Shown: positions 1 through 9,204, numbered from the stretch's first letter. The stretch: 64,000 nt of DNA from Flavobacterium taihuense (GCF_019351435.1 NZ_JAHWYN010000006.1:212269-276268), one strand, 5' to 3'. Notes: generated by a model not told the origin, from the letters alone. Program-made: numbers and translations.

Positions 1-759
1 ATTTTTAAGTTTTTTGTATTGATCTTCTATAGCTGGTTTTATAGTTTTAAAAGAGTCTTCCAATAAAATTAAAGATGGGCATTTTATATTTTCAATTTTT
101 TGTCTTAAATCGGTATTTGTAAAATCGCAATACATTTCAGCAAATGTTTTTCTATCAGAATTTACACTCCAACTAATTACTAATTCTTGTTTTGAATTTT
201 CAGCAACAAGTCTGGATATAGAACTTGTTTGTATTTGATAAAATTGCTCATCTGTTAGTGCAGTCATTTGATGTACTAGCTGAGAACAATCTGGATTTTC
301 ACTAGATTTAAAAGCTGGATTTGAAAGTGCTTGTAAACAAGGTAGTGCATCAACTACTACAATTTTTTTAATAAGATCTGGATAATCTGAAGCAATAGCT
401 AATGCTAAACCACCACCCATACTATGACCGACTAGAATTGGTTTTTCAATTTTGTTTTCTTTAATGTAATTAACAATACTGGTTTCCCAATTTTTAAATG
501 TGGCATTTGGTTGTGGTTTTATGCCTGCAAAACCAGCCATTGTTAATGTGCAACAAGTAAAATCTTTTTCGTAATTTAATTTTGTTTCGTTCCAGACTTC
601 TCCAGAACTTGCAAAACCAGGAATAAAAATGATGGATTGTTTTCCTTTTCCGCTAATTTTAACATCAAAGAGATAGGAATAGGAATTGTTTTGTGCAAAA
701 ACCATTGAACTTATAAATGTAAATACAAATGGTAAGATTAAAAATTTGATTTTTTTCAT
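1..759 (-). CDS. Exported alpha/beta hydrolase, cut by the window edge
   Basis: This gene runs off the left edge, so its C-terminus is missing. The protein starts MKKIKFLILPFVFTFISS and has a Sec-type signal peptide ending near VFAQ, so it is probably periplasmic. A nucleophile elbow GHSMGGG is visible with the serine near residue 113, preceded by an FIPGFASSG oxyanion-type loop, as in serine alpha/beta hydrolases. The start is the ATG at 759, the only one ahead of the signal peptide. The catalytic histidine would lie outside the window. The substrate cannot be told. Confidence 0.85.
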   Translation of the reverse strand, partial: MKKIKFLILPFVFTFISSMVFAQNNSYSYLFDVKISGKGKQSIIFIPGFASSGEVWNETKLNYEKDFTCCTLTMAGFAGIKPQPNATFKNWETSIVNYIKENKIEKPILVGHSMGGGLALAIASDYPDLIKKIVVVDALPCLQALSNPAFKSSENPDCSQLVHQMTALTDEQFYQIQTSSISRLVAENSKQELVISWSVNSDRKTFAEMYCDFTNTDLRQKIENIKCPSLILLEDSFKTIKPAIEDQYKKLKN

Positions 760-1276
760 TTTGATTATTTTTTTGTGTTTGTCTTTTAGATACGAGGATA
801 TCTAAAATGTTACAAAAGCTTTTAAAATATTTTTAAAATGATGAAATACAGCGTTTTAAAGTATATAAACGTTATTTTTATTCGCATTAACTACTCCTGT
901 ACTTTTGTCAAAAATAAAACCTTAATGGCCACCAAACTAAGTGATTTTACTTACATAAAACTAATAAACCCAAATAATAAAATATTAATTAAACAACCTA
1001 TTACTAAAGGAAAAATCATTCATATTATTGCGTTTGTAGCCCATTTACACAACTATAAGCTAGGTCTTGTGAGGTCAACCGACTTTATAGCTACTCTGTT
1101 TTTTCAACAAAAACAATTCAGAAATCTGAGTTGATAAAGTTGGAATTTTATTTAGTAACGGTTATTAAATCGAGAGACTTCGCCTAACTGGGGCATTTAA
1201 AAGCATCAACGTTCAATTAAGCAATTTAGCCCTCTTTACACGAAAGCACAGTTATTGGTTGTCCTTTTATCCTTCG
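760..1276. other. Intergenic stretch, no supported gene
   Basis: I see no convincing gene here. A 98-codon rightward frame at 838-1134 has no recognisable motif and low-complexity AT-rich codons. The short imperfect hairpin near 1110-1130 (CAATTCAG...CTGAGTTG) is weak. The flanking genes both point left. Confidence 0.5.
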
Positions 1277-1717
1277 TTATTTAAGAAGTTTTCCGTCAAC
1301 CGAATATTTTCCACTTCCATTGATAAGTGTGGCAAGTGATAAACCTATTATTAACAAGTGATACTCATAACCTTCTCCTTTTTGATTCCCGAACCAATTC
1401 ATAAAAAAACCATTGTCAAGGTGCGATGTAAAAATAATTCCTAAAAAAAGTACGATTATTAGAGCCGACCAGATGCGACTTGCAAAACCTGCTATTAAAG
1501 ACAAAGCTCCCATAAATTCTATGATAATCACTAAGAAGCCAATTATCCAAGGCAAATGCATTGTGTCTGTAAAAAAGCCCATAGTCCCAGTAAAGCCATA
1601 ACCACCAAACATTCCAAGCATCTTTTGCGCTCCGTGTGGAAAGAGAATTAGACCAAGTGTTAGACGAGTAATTAAACCTGTCAAATCGTTTTTGGTGTTG
1701 AATATTATATTTTTCAT
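1277..1717 (-). CDS. DoxX family membrane protein
   Basis: A 146-residue integral membrane protein with about four hydrophobic helices. It carries the DoxX hallmark LFPHGAQKMLG near residues 26-36, and the length is usual for the family. DoxX-like proteins are linked to thiol and oxidative-stress membrane complexes, but their exact role is unsettled. It lies 8 bp downstream of the flavodoxin gene on the same strand, so the two are very likely one transcript, probably controlled by the Crp-like regulator encoded just upstream. Confidence 0.85.
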   Translation of the reverse strand: MKNIIFNTKNDLTGLITRLTLGLILFPHGAQKMLGMFGGYGFTGTMGFFTDTMHLPWIIGFLVIIIEFMGALSLIAGFASRIWSALIIVLFLGIIFTSHLDNGFFMNWFGNQKGEGYEYHLLIIGLSLATLINGSGKYSVDGKLLK

Positions 1718-1725
1718 TTTCTTAA

Positions 1726-2283
1726 TTATTTTGATTCTTTAAATTGTTTTGTAAGTTGCGCAATACGTTGCCCGAAAAGTTCGGCTGTTTCTAAACCTTT
1801 TGGTAAGTTCACTTCTGCAGTTGAATTGTCTGAAAGCGTCATAAGGCCCAAGTAGCTTCCCAGTCCATTGGGTTCTTCCAATTGTTTGTCATTTTCAAAC
1901 TTTGGTAAGATACCTGTTGAAATCCAAAGCATACTATGTTGAGAAGCAAAAAGTGAAAGTTGTTGCAGTGTGTTCAACTTGTCGCCATTTAAGGTTGATG
2001 AGTTTGTAAAACCAGCTGCAAATTTGTCTTTCCATTTTTGGATGTACCAAAATTTACCTGTTGCTTCCATAAATTTTTTAAAGTCGGCAGAGATTGTTCC
2101 CATATAAGTTGGGCTACCGAAAACTAATGTGTCTGCCTGATGCAACAAATCAAAGTTGTCCTGTGCTTCAAGAGTTGATAAAAGAAATACTTGTTCCAAT
2201 TCTCTTGAAGCCCCTTTTTGAATATGCTCGGCAACAATTTTAGTATGCCCATATCCACTATGATAAATAATTACAATTTTCAT
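1726..2283 (-). CDS. Flavodoxin family / NAD(P)H quinone oxidoreductase-like protein
   Basis: A 185-residue flavodoxin-fold protein. The FMN phosphate-binding loop follows strand 1 (YHSGYGHTKIVAEH, residues 7-20), and a second FMN loop reads GSPTYMGTIS, as in WrbA-type quinone reductases. It probably carries out two-electron reduction of quinones or electrophiles in the cytoplasm. It is the first gene of an operon with the DoxX gene. Its promoter lies in the 75 bp between it and the Crp-like gene and has the shared TTAAACTA element. Confidence 0.85.
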   Translation of the reverse strand: MKIVIIYHSGYGHTKIVAEHIQKGASRELEQVFLLSTLEAQDNFDLLHQADTLVFGSPTYMGTISADFKKFMEATGKFWYIQKWKDKFAAGFTNSSTLNGDKLNTLQQLSLFASQHSMLWISTGILPKFENDKQLEEPNGLGSYLGLMTLSDNSTAEVNLPKGLETAELFGQRIAQLTKQFKESK

Positions 2284-2310
2284 TTTCTGTTATTTTGCTA
2301 AATGATAGCG

Positions 2311-2354
2311 CAAAGTAAAAGAGATATAAAAAGATAAAAATTAAAGTAGTTTAA
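2311..2354 (-). promoter_or_regulatory. Promoter with TTAAACTA motif and TTTG -7 box
   Basis: On the minus strand a TTAAACTA motif (2347-2354) lies 44 nt, counted inclusively, from the G of the -7 sequence TTACTTTG (2311-2318). The same spacing occurs at 5055-5098 and 14564-14607, each between a Crp-like gene and its downstream target. I infer an activator site for the regulator encoded at 2359-2940. Confidence 0.6.
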
Positions 2355-2358
2355 TAAA

Positions 2359-2940
2359 TCACTTTTGGGATAATTTTTTGCGCAGCATACTTAAAAAAAC
2401 AGGTGTAATTCCTAAATATGCCGAAACTTGTTTTTGGGAAAGTCGTTGTTCTAAATTGGGATGTTCGCCAATGAAGTCTAAATAACGCTGTTCAGCTGAA
2501 TAAGAAAGATTTTGATTAATGCGTTGTTGCTGTGCAATAAAAGCGTTTTGAAGTATCAGCCTAAAAAAGCGTTCAAACTTAGGAACTCTCTCATATAGTT
2601 TGTCAAGATTGGCTTTTGTAATTTGTAGAATTTCTGAATCTTCCAATGCATCAATAAAATAAGTTGCTGGGCTTTGTGTAAGAAAACTATAAAGGTCCCC
2701 TACCCACCAATCTTCAATTCCAAACATTACAATATGTTCAAAACCATTATCGTCAATTGTATAAGTTCGAAGACAACCCTTTATAATAAAATTTTCGGTC
2801 TTGCAGAGTTCGCCTTGCTTTAATAAAAACTCTTTCCGTTTAAGTTTCTTTGCTTGCAGTAGTGAAATAAAAAAGTCTGTCTCGGTTTTGTCGAGATGAA
2901 TATGTCGGCTAATATTTTGAATAATTAAGTCTGTGTTCAT
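2359..2940 (-). CDS. Crp/Fnr family regulator (paralogue 1)
   Basis: A 193-residue regulator with an N-terminal cyclic-nucleotide-binding-like beta barrel (about residues 10-125) and a short C-terminal helix-turn-helix (QVSAYLGITPVFLSMLRKK, near residues 170-188). The GIEDWWVGD segment matches the DWW core of the regulators at 5118 and 13959. The cysteines are not arranged like an FNR iron-sulfur cluster, and the ligand is unknown. It sits directly upstream of, and on the same strand as, the flavodoxin/DoxX operon, which it probably activates. Confidence 0.9.
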   Translation of the reverse strand: MNTDLIIQNISRHIHLDKTETDFFISLLQAKKLKRKEFLLKQGELCKTENFIIKGCLRTYTIDDNGFEHIVMFGIEDWWVGDLYSFLTQSPATYFIDALEDSEILQITKANLDKLYERVPKFERFFRLILQNAFIAQQQRINQNLSYSAEQRYLDFIGEHPNLEQRLSQKQVSAYLGITPVFLSMLRKKLSQK

Positions 2941-3520
2941 AGATTTTACTGTCCTCCGTTAGGGCATAATTTTTTTCCTAGCCACAAGCGATTTGGTACT
3001 AAATTAGACTAATTTTTCGGCTTACCAAATTCTCATAAATACAAACCATTGCGTAAATTAAGTTTATTGATCAAATCGCTAGTTAAAATTTTATACTAAC
3101 ATTTCGAAAAAATATACTAACGAAAAACTTGGTTGAATTAATTCTTTAAATTAGCGACAAAACAGCGATGAACTTATTGCATAATCTAACTCAAATTCTA
3201 GTAGATTTTCCTTTGGCTCCCTCTTTAGACTAAAACTTAAAGCAGAGTTCAAAGAATATTTTATTATTACTTAATTCAAAAAAGCCTTGCAATTTCATGT
3301 TGTGATTTTTTTTGTGTTTTGGAATTATGTGATCAAGAAATTCGTTAATCATCACGCAAGAACGTTGCACATTTTAGCACCATTTGGATGCAATATAAGT
3401 TTTAATATGACCAATACTAAGGAATTTAAAGTAGCGGACACTTCAGAACAAAATTCTTTCAGAACCGGAAATACTGATTCCATTTTCTCTGCGAGCTGGA
3501 AAGAAAAAAGGGCTAAAACA

Positions 3521-3550
3521 CTGTAAAACATATGTTTTACAGCGTTTTTT
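3521..3550 (+). terminator. Rho-independent terminator hairpin
   Basis: A perfect palindrome with 11-bp arms (CTGTAAAACAT at 3521-3531 and its complement at 3532-3542) is followed by CG and a T-run. The flanking AAAAC/GTTTT extends the stem with one mismatch. No gene clearly ends here. Confidence 0.6.
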
Positions 3551-3596
3551 TTTATTGGTGGCAATGGTAAAAAAGTACATTAATTGGTAATCTTTC

Positions 3597-3640
3597 AGTG
3601 ACCTATTTAGTGACCTATTTCAAAATATTCAAAATAGGTC
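3597..3640. repeat. Tandem and inverted repeats resembling integrase core sites
   Basis: AGTGACCTATTT occurs twice in tandem at 3597-3608 and 3609-3620. An inverted copy of GACCTATTT follows at 3632-3640. The layout resembles the tandem TTGTACC repeats at 37684 and 46103, which also precede recombinase genes. This is probably the att-type site of the truncated integrase at 3747. Confidence 0.45.
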
Positions 3641-3746
3641 CCTAAATCCCTCTGAAACACCTGTATAATAAGGGGTTCACATTTTGAACATCTTGTTTGG
3701 TGTGTATAAGATACTTAATTTTAACCCACTTTAAAGTCACCACAAA

Positions 3747-3932
3747 ATGAACAAATCATTCAACCTACTTTTTTTTATCAAAAAAAGTAAAATCAAAGCC
3801 AACGGCACAGCTCCAATTTATCTTAGATTTACGATTGATGGTGTTCCAAAAGAAAGCTCATCCAAAAGAAACATCCAACCTATTAAGTGGGATAATAAAC
3901 TCCAAAAGGTAAAAACAGAGCGTTTATACTAA
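3747..3932 (+). pseudogene. Tyrosine recombinase, N-terminal fragment
   Basis: Sixty-one codons match the N-terminal arm-binding domain of Bacteroidota tyrosine recombinases: FFIKKSKIKANGTAPIYLRF, then IDGVPKESSSKRNI and a KWDNKLQKVK segment. A complete protein would have about 370-420 residues, but this one stops at 3932 with no catalytic domain. The convergent DUF417 gene ends only 13 bp further on. It is a relic of an integrated element and cannot recombine DNA. Confidence 0.75.
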
Positions 3933-3944
3933 GGAGATAAAAGA

Positions 3945-4379
3945 CTACTTTTCAACCAAACCCGTTTCATTATAAACCACCATTAACGAAATACCCAATG
4001 CCATAATATCTTTCAAAACAAAAAAGTCTGTAGTGGGTACACCATCAATTATTTTATTAATACCTGGCGTTGTCAATAAAAAACTTAGAGTTGTGCCAAA
4101 AATAACGACTGCTGCCCAGCCAAATATTTTTCCAACTTGGGGTTTAAATAAACTCCAAATTAAACCAATACCTACAATGATTTCGAAAAGCCCAATGATA
4201 TTTGAAACGATTTGAACGCTCAACACTTTGTACATCCACGACATCAAAAAGTGGTTTTCAACGTAAGGTTTTATGCCTACAGCTTCCGATGGTGTGAATT
4301 TAAAAAAACCAATCCAAAGTAATACAACGACGACACCTGAAACGGCTATTTTATAGCCTAACTTATTTATTTTACTCAT
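3945..4379 (-). CDS. DUF417 (YkgB/RclC-like) membrane protein
   Basis: A 144-residue inner-membrane protein with four predicted helices. LWIGFFKFTPSEAVGIKP near residues 20-37 and SWMY, followed by a helical core ending at the FVLKDI segment, fit DUF417, the family of E. coli RclC/YkgB that is induced by reactive chlorine. It lies 86 bp downstream of the AhpD-like gene on the same strand and is probably cotranscribed. The stop faces an integrase relic. Confidence 0.8.
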   Translation of the reverse strand: MSKINKLGYKIAVSGVVVVLLWIGFFKFTPSEAVGIKPYVENHFLMSWMYKVLSVQIVSNIIGLFEIIVGIGLIWSLFKPQVGKIFGWAAVVIFGTTLSFLLTTPGINKIIDGVPTTDFFVLKDIMALGISLMVVYNETGLVEK

Positions 4380-4465
4380 TTTATTTATTTTTAAAAGAAT
4401 TGTAATTGAAAAAATTGGGGTGATTGCTTAGAGAAAAATACGTTTTATTTTTACGCTTCAACCAA

Positions 4466-5014
4466 TTATAATTTTTCTGCAACAGGAAAGTCAATTTCAA
4501 ACTCTGTCAAGTTGTGTAAATAATTGCTAATAATTTTATCGCCAACAACTATTATTACATCTATCATATTGGCTTCGCTGTAACCTGCTCCAAAAAATGC
4601 TTCTTTGCTTTCTTCGGTTGCACGTCCACGATTTTCAACTGCTGATGCTGTGAATTTCGCTAAAGCGTCTAACTTGCTGTCGAAACTTGCTGTTCCTTTA
4701 CGAATTTCTAAAATTTGTTCGTCTGTAAAACCATTCATTTTTCCCAATACTGTGTGAGCCGATTGGCAATAACTACAACCATTAATTTGACTTGTTACCA
4801 AGTTAATTACTTCTCTTTCTTTTGCTTTTAATGTGCTTTTTCGATTTTGAAACGTTAAATAGTCGCCTAATGCAGTATCGTTTTTGGCGAAGTAAGCATA
4901 CAAATTCGGAACAAAGCCCAAACCTTTTTGGAGGTTGTCAAACATACCTTGATTGTTTGCAGATACTTCTGCTCTTGTTGGAACTGTAAAAGTTCTTTTT
5001 TCTGATGATGCCAT
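4466..5014 (-). CDS. Carboxymuconolactone decarboxylase family (AhpD-like) protein
   Basis: About 182 residues with the AhpD-type redox motif GCSYCQSAHT (CxxC followed by a histidine), suggesting peroxidase or disulfide-reductase activity rather than true decarboxylase. The frame is open to 5068, but the ATG at 5014 (MASSEKRTF) fits the family better and leaves room for the -7 box at 5055-5062. It is the first gene after the Crp-like regulator at 5118 and has the shared CTAAACTA promoter. DUF417 follows in the same direction. Confidence 0.85.
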   Translation of the reverse strand: MASSEKRTFTVPTRAEVSANNQGMFDNLQKGLGFVPNLYAYFAKNDTALGDYLTFQNRKSTLKAKEREVINLVTSQINGCSYCQSAHTVLGKMNGFTDEQILEIRKGTASFDSKLDALAKFTASAVENRGRATEESKEAFFGAGYSEANMIDVIIVVGDKIISNYLHNLTEFEIDFPVAEKL

Positions 5015-5054
5015 TTTATTATTTTTTAAATATTGTTTGTCTTTATTGACCTTA

Positions 5055-5098
5055 CAAAGGTGTGACAATACTCAACGTTTAAAAATGATGTAGTTTAG
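5055..5098 (-). promoter_or_regulatory. Promoter with CTAAACTA motif and CACCTTTG -7 box
   Basis: CTAAACTA (5091-5098, minus strand) is 44 nt, counted inclusively, from the G of CACCTTTG (5055-5062), as at 2311-2354 and 14564-14607. A CTAG lies 18 nt upstream of CTAAACTA, as it does in the 14.5-kb copy. Confidence 0.6.
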
Positions 5099-5117
5099 AA
5101 AATTCGCTTGATCTAGT

Positions 5118-5702
5118 TCAACTTTTCTTTAAAACCCTTTTGTTTCTTATTCTGGACAAGAACTCAGTGGTCATTCCTAAATAAGAAGCTAAAGCATATT
5201 GAGGAACTCTTTGAATAATTAGAGGATATTTTGAAACGAAATTTTCGTAACGTTCTTCGGCTGTTTGCGTAAGATTTGATATTATTCTTCTCTGTTGAGA
5301 AGCAAGTCCACGTTCCGCCATTATCCTAAAAAAAGTTTCAAATTTGTGATTTTGCAGTTTTAGTTCTTGCTCCTTTTCATAGTCAAGTTGTAAAATTATG
5401 CTGTCTTCTAAAGCAACCACAAACATTGTCGCAGGTTGTTGAAAAATATAACTGTTGTAATCTGTAATCCACCAGTCATCAATGGCAAAAGTAATTGTGT
5501 GTTCTTGCCTTTCATCAGCCACAACGTAAGCCCTAAATGCTCCTTGCAAAACATAGTGTCTGTGCTTGGCTATAAAGTTTGGTTGAACTACGAATTGTCG
5601 TTTTTTAATTTTTTTTTCTTTGAAGCAAGAACTAAAAAGCTCCTTTTCTTCTTGTGTCAGTTTTACAAACTTGTCAATATATGCTATTATTTTGTTTGTC
5701 AT
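5118..5702 (-). CDS. Crp/Fnr family regulator (paralogue 2)
   Basis: A 194-residue regulator with an N-terminal cNMP-binding-like domain and a C-terminal helix-turn-helix (PQYALASYLGMTTEFLSRIR). The AIDDWWITDYNSYIFQQPAT segment is strongly similar to the equivalent part of the regulator at 13959 (AIEDWWISDLNSYMNQEPAT) and weaker to that at 2359. It lies upstream of the AhpD-like/DUF417 pair, which it probably controls. A decayed IS982 copy sits just beyond its 5' end. Confidence 0.9.
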   Translation of the reverse strand: MTNKIIAYIDKFVKLTQEEKELFSSCFKEKKIKKRQFVVQPNFIAKHRHYVLQGAFRAYVVADERQEHTITFAIDDWWITDYNSYIFQQPATMFVVALEDSIILQLDYEKEQELKLQNHKFETFFRIMAERGLASQQRRIISNLTQTAEERYENFVSKYPLIIQRVPQYALASYLGMTTEFLSRIRNKRVLKKS

Positions 5703-5794
5703 TTAGTCAAGTGTTGATTGTTTGTAGTGTCGCTCATAGGGTGACGCATAACGTCAGTCTGTGAAAAAACTTCCGTTTTGATTCAAACAAATAT

Positions 5795-6816
5795 ATTAAA
5801 ATAACCCGTTGGGTGTAATCATTCGCAGTAAAATAAATTGATCAAATATTAGTCAATATACTGAAATTCAGTATCTTGAAGTCGAAAAACAAACCAATAT
5901 CTATATCAAATATAGTAAAAAATTATTTTAGAGTTTTAGAAGTTATAAGTTCATTGAATAGTAAACTAGAATATAAATCGGATGTTGGTAGAAAACAAAA
6001 AATATCTGATTTAGAAGTAGTTGCACTAGGTCTAACAGCTGAATTTAAGTCTATTGACAGTGAAAATTTTTTATTTAAAGAGATTAATAAGCAACAAATA
6101 CCTAATTTAATTGAGCGAAGTCAGTTCAATTTTAATTAGCAATGCGAAAATTGTTTTTATTTTTAGAAGAAGTAAGAACAAAATTAGCATCTCGGTTTTT
6201 AGAATTTGAAGATTATTTCATCGTGGATAGTATGCCTTTGGAGATTTGCAAATTTGCACGTCATAGAAGAATTAAAATTTGTAAAAATGAGTTTGAAACT
6301 ACTCCCTCAAAAGGGTTTTGTGCTTCTCAAAACAACTGGTTTTACGGATATAAATTGCACGGAGTTTGTTCTATAAAAGGAATTTTCCATTCATTGGATA
6401 TTACAAAAGCAGAAGTTCACGACGTTCATTTTTTGAAAAATATAAAACATCAAATGTCTGATTGTGTGTTACTTGACTACATAGATTACCTATCTCAAAG
6501 CATTCAATTAGATTTGTTTCAAACTGTAAATATCAAATTAGAAACACCAAAAAGAACTAATCAAAAAGATTATAAGCCACAACCTAATATCTTAAGGAAA
6601 TCAAGAAAAGGAATTGAAACATTATTTTCACAACTATGCGACCAGTTCAGAATTAGAAACAATTATGCTAAAACTTTTGAAGGTTTTAAAACAAGAATTT
6701 TAGCAAAAATAACAGCATTAACATTGGTTCAATATATCAATAAATTCGTCTTTGATAGACCTAAAAACAATATTAAAAATCAAACAAATTAATTACACCC
6801 AACGGGTTGTTTTAAT
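5795..6816 (+). mobile_element. IS982-family insertion sequence, decayed
   Basis: About 1.02 kb bounded by 25-bp terminal inverted repeats with one mismatch (5795-5819 and 6792-6816). The conserved core is AACCCGTTGGGTGTAAT. Length, ends and the single transposase gene fit IS982. The transposase frame is broken, so the copy is not autonomous. It inserted between the Crp-like gene at 5118 and the thioredoxin-like gene at 7193. Confidence 0.85.
5876..6792 (+). pseudogene. IS982-family transposase, frameshifted
   Basis: The N-terminal part (5876-6139, 87 codons, ends SQFNFN) and the rest (6142-6792, starts MRKLFLFLEEVRTKLASRF) lie in different frames. Together they make a near full-length IS982 transposase. 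The second part keeps a DDE-type segment (DYFIVDSMPLEICK) and the RKGIETLFSQL glutamate region. The usual GDKGYLS segment reads LLDYIDYLSQ here, so a catalytic motif is also damaged. The TIRs remain, so mobilisation by another transposase is possible in principle. Confidence 0.85.
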
Positions 6817-7192
6817 TAAATTATTCGATAATATTTCAAGTAATTTCATTTAGTCAGGTTTACTTCGAAGTTAGTGCACAAATTTCCACAGATAGTGACA
6901 GTGCCTTTAAGCAATTAGTGTACTAAAGTACGTGATTTCTTTTTAATAAATCACTTCCGTTTCCAGAAATAACAAATGAAGGCACTACAACTAATTGATG
7001 TTGAGCGAAACCTTCAGTAGCACTCGAGAAAATTATGTGCCATACAAAGGCAATAAAAAATCGTTACTAATAATGCAAAAAAAAAAAATCTGTAACCGTT
7101 GGGAAAATTGTCCATCCTTTTGCGTAAATGCTCCATTTATGCAACTGTAAGTTTGTCGCACCTTTGTCACATAGATACTAACAACATACACT
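6817..7192. other. Intergenic region holding the thioredoxin-gene promoter
   Basis: No gene is visible in these 376 bp. Small hairpins occur (GTGATTT...AAATCAC near 6932-6954). The downstream half carries the AraC-type direct repeats and -7 box at 7108-7166. Confidence 0.5.
7108..7166 (+). promoter_or_regulatory. AraC-type direct repeat operator and -7 box
   Basis: TTGTCCAT (7108-7115) and TGCTCCAT (7129-7136) are 21 bp apart in direct repeat, and a CACCTTTG -7 box starts 30 bp after the second repeat (7159-7166). The promoter of the YHS gene at 32646 has the same arrangement and spacing. Two same-orientation half-sites two helical turns apart are typical of AraC-family sites; the regulator itself is inferred. 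Confidence 0.6.
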
Positions 7193-7822
7193 ATGATTAT
7201 GGCTAACAATCTATTAACTAAATTTGATTACGAACGCTTTTTCAGTGAAGGAATTCTTTATGACTTCTACAAGGAACAAATGGCAAGGGATTTAATTGCG
7301 AATGCTGATATTCAGATACAGGAATACATCGCACTCAATCAAAGCAGAATGCGCAGGCTAGACAAAACCTATACTCCTTCAAAAGAACTACAGGAATTAG
7401 TGCGGAACTTGAATCATAAAACCTATTGGTTGGTCTTGACGGAACACTGGTGTGGTGATGCCTCGCAAACCCTGCCGGTCTTAAACAAAATAGCCGAATT
7501 AAGCCAAGGGAAAATAGAATTAAAACTAGTCTATAGGGATCAAAACTTAGACTTGATGGATGCACACCTGACTAAGAATGGAAGAGCCATTCCTAAATTA
7601 ATACAACTCAACGAGCATTTTACAATCACGGGTATTTGGGGGCCAAGACCTAATGAAGTACAGGAATTAGTGAATAAATTAAAAGCCAATCCCGAAACAG
7701 CTGCCACTTATGCGAGCGATTTGCATTTATGGCACGCCCGAAACAAACAGAAGGCTATGGAAAAAGAAGTCTCGAAACTCATTGTTAAAGCAAATTTATT
7801 TTGCCCCCATTGTTTGTCTTAA
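7193..7822 (+). CDS. Thioredoxin-fold family protein
   Basis: A 209-residue cytoplasmic protein of the Bacteroidota thioredoxin-fold family. The active-site region reads [20 protein letters not shown] (near residues 85-104), with a single cysteine in WCGDA instead of WCxxC, and a C-terminal CPHC close to the end. The second ATG at 7199 (MANNLL) is an equally good start. It is the first of several small redox or detoxification genes read rightward (DUF1348, PhzF, PNPOx-like). Its promoter has AraC-type direct repeats. Confidence 0.8.
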   Translation: MIMANNLLTKFDYERFFSEGILYDFYKEQMARDLIANADIQIQEYIALNQSRMRRLDKTYTPSKELQELVRNLNHKTYWLVLTEHWCGDASQTLPVLNKIAELSQGKIELKLVYRDQNLDLMDAHLTKNGRAIPKLIQLNEHFTITGIWGPRPNEVQELVNKLKANPETAATYASDLHLWHARNKQKAMEKEVSKLIVKANLFCPHCLS

Positions 7823-7875
7823 ATTTCAATTCTTATTTAATAATTAATCGATTCTTTAAACTAATAAAAAATAAA

Positions 7876-8289
7876 ATGGAACAAAAACTTCCCCTTCCGC
7901 CATTTACAATGGAAACTGCCTTGCAAAAAGTACAATTGGCCGAAGATGCCTGGAACAGCAAAGATCCAGAACGTATTGCGATGGCATACACCATCGACAC
8001 TGAATGGCGCAACCGAACTGATTTTATCAACGGCCGCGAAGCAGTAATAGAATTCCTAAAAGGAAAATGGGAAAGAGAACTCGACTATAAACTCAAAAAA
8101 GAGTTGTGGGGTTTCCGCAACAACCGTATGGCAGTTCGCTTTGAATACGAATACCACAATGCCGATGGGCAATGGTTCCGTGCTTATGGTAACGAAAACT
8201 GGGAGTTTGACGAAAATGGTTTAATGCAAAGACGTTTTGCCAGTATCAATGATTTGCCAATTGAGGAGAAAGACCGAAAATTATTTTAA
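7876..8289 (+). CDS. DUF1348 / SnoaL-like (NTF2-fold) protein
   Basis: A 137-residue protein with the features of DUF1348: [18 protein letters not shown] near the start, then [16 protein letters not shown] and a C-terminal [14 protein letters not shown]. It belongs to the NTF2/SnoaL superfamily of small cone-shaped folds; the substrate is unknown. The frame is open from 7801 inside the previous gene, but the ATG at 7876 ([10 protein letters not shown]) matches the family start. It lies 53 bp after the thioredoxin-like gene and is probably cotranscribed. Confidence 0.85.
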   Translation: MEQKLPLPPFTMETALQKVQLAEDAWNSKDPERIAMAYTIDTEWRNRTDFINGREAVIEFLKGKWERELDYKLKKELWGFRNNRMAVRFEYEYHNADGQWFRAYGNENWEFDENGLMQRRFASINDLPIEEKDRKLF

Positions 8290-8323
8290 TAAATTGAATT
8301 ACTCAAAATCTTAAATTAATCTT

Positions 8324-9129
8324 ATGAAAACATTTATAGTTGACGCATTTACAAATGTTGCTTTTAAAGGAAATCCGGCGGGAGTTTGCATTTTAGATGA
8401 ACCCATTAGTGACGAAAAAATGTTTTTAATTGCCAAAGAACTGAACCTGTCTGAAACGGCATTTCTAATAAAAATGGAAAAAGACAATACATTCGTCATT
8501 AGGTATTTTTCTCCAAAAATGGAAATGGATCTTTGCGGTCATGCCACATTGGCTTCATCCAAAGTTGTTTTCGAGAATTACGACTTGGATGAAATTCATT
8601 TTATTACCCATCAAAATCTGGATTTATTAATTAAAAAATCAGAGGATCAAATTATAATGGAATTTCCAGTTTATGGGGTTGAACCTGCTGTTGTGCCACA
8701 AGCTTTACTAACAGCTTTGGGATTTCGGAGATTCTAAACTGTGTTTATAATACAGAATATAAGATTTTAGTAATTGAAATTGAAAGCGCAAAAAAACTGG
8801 CTGCTTTGACCCCAGACTATACTACTTTGATTCATTCACATACTGGAATCAATGGAGTTTCTGTTACAGCTCTGTCGGATAAAGATAATTTTGATTTTGA
8901 GACAAGATACTTTTGGCCATGGAGTGGCTCAAATGAGGATCCAGTTACTGGAGGCACACACACTTTTTTGACAAAATATTGGGGTACAAAGTTGAATAAG
9001 AAAAAAATGAATTCTTTTCAATCTTCTGAAAGAACAGGTTTTATGGAAGTTGAATTAATTAGTGAAACAAAACTTTTAATCAAAAGCAATGCAGTTATAG
9101 TTTTTGAAGGAAATTCAGAAGTTTTCTAA
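8324..9129 (+). pseudogene. PhzF family isomerase, one-base frameshift
   Basis: Residues 1-137 (MKTFIVDAFTNVAFKGNPAG..., with MDLCGHATLAS) are PhzF N-terminal lobe. The frame shifts near 8719-8722, in or beside a GGG run, and stops at 8737. Reading one base over continues EILNCVYNTEYKILVIE, then RYFWPWSGSNEDPVTGGTHT, the PhzF C-terminal lobe, to 9129. Restoring one base would give about 268 residues, normal for the family. This is either a recent loss or a sequencing error. PhzF-like isomerases act on small metabolites, usually of unknown identity. Confidence 0.85.
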
Positions 9130-9204
9130 GAGTTAAATTTGGGAGACAAACTAAGACGTGGGACAATTCTAATAGGGTAGTAAAAATTTAAACTGGAAAA
9201 TAGT

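Larger units (their letters stand above)
2941..3746. other. Intergenic region with terminator and recombinase-type repeats
   Basis: These 806 bp hold no supported gene. Short overlapping frames around 3287-3564 run on both strands and lack motifs. The region contains a perfect hairpin at 3521-3542 and tandem 12-bp repeats at 3597-3620 with an inverted partial copy at 3632-3640, just ahead of an integrase stub. Confidence 0.55.

Noticed and set aside
838..1134. 98-codon rightward frame
   Set aside because: No recognisable domain, no promoter motif and AT-driven composition; probably chance.
3287..3564. Overlapping frames on both strands
   Set aside because: The frames overlap each other and end in a terminator palindrome; no family motif.
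5657..5675. TGTCAGTTTTACAAA as another Crp site
   Set aside because: It lies inside the 5118 coding sequence, lacks three bases of the spacer and has no box at the right distance.
6840..7010. Possible paired repeats (AGTGCCTT/AAGGCACT and CAATTAGT/ACTAATTG)
   Set aside because: The arms are not nested in the order needed for a simple hairpin, and no function can be assigned.
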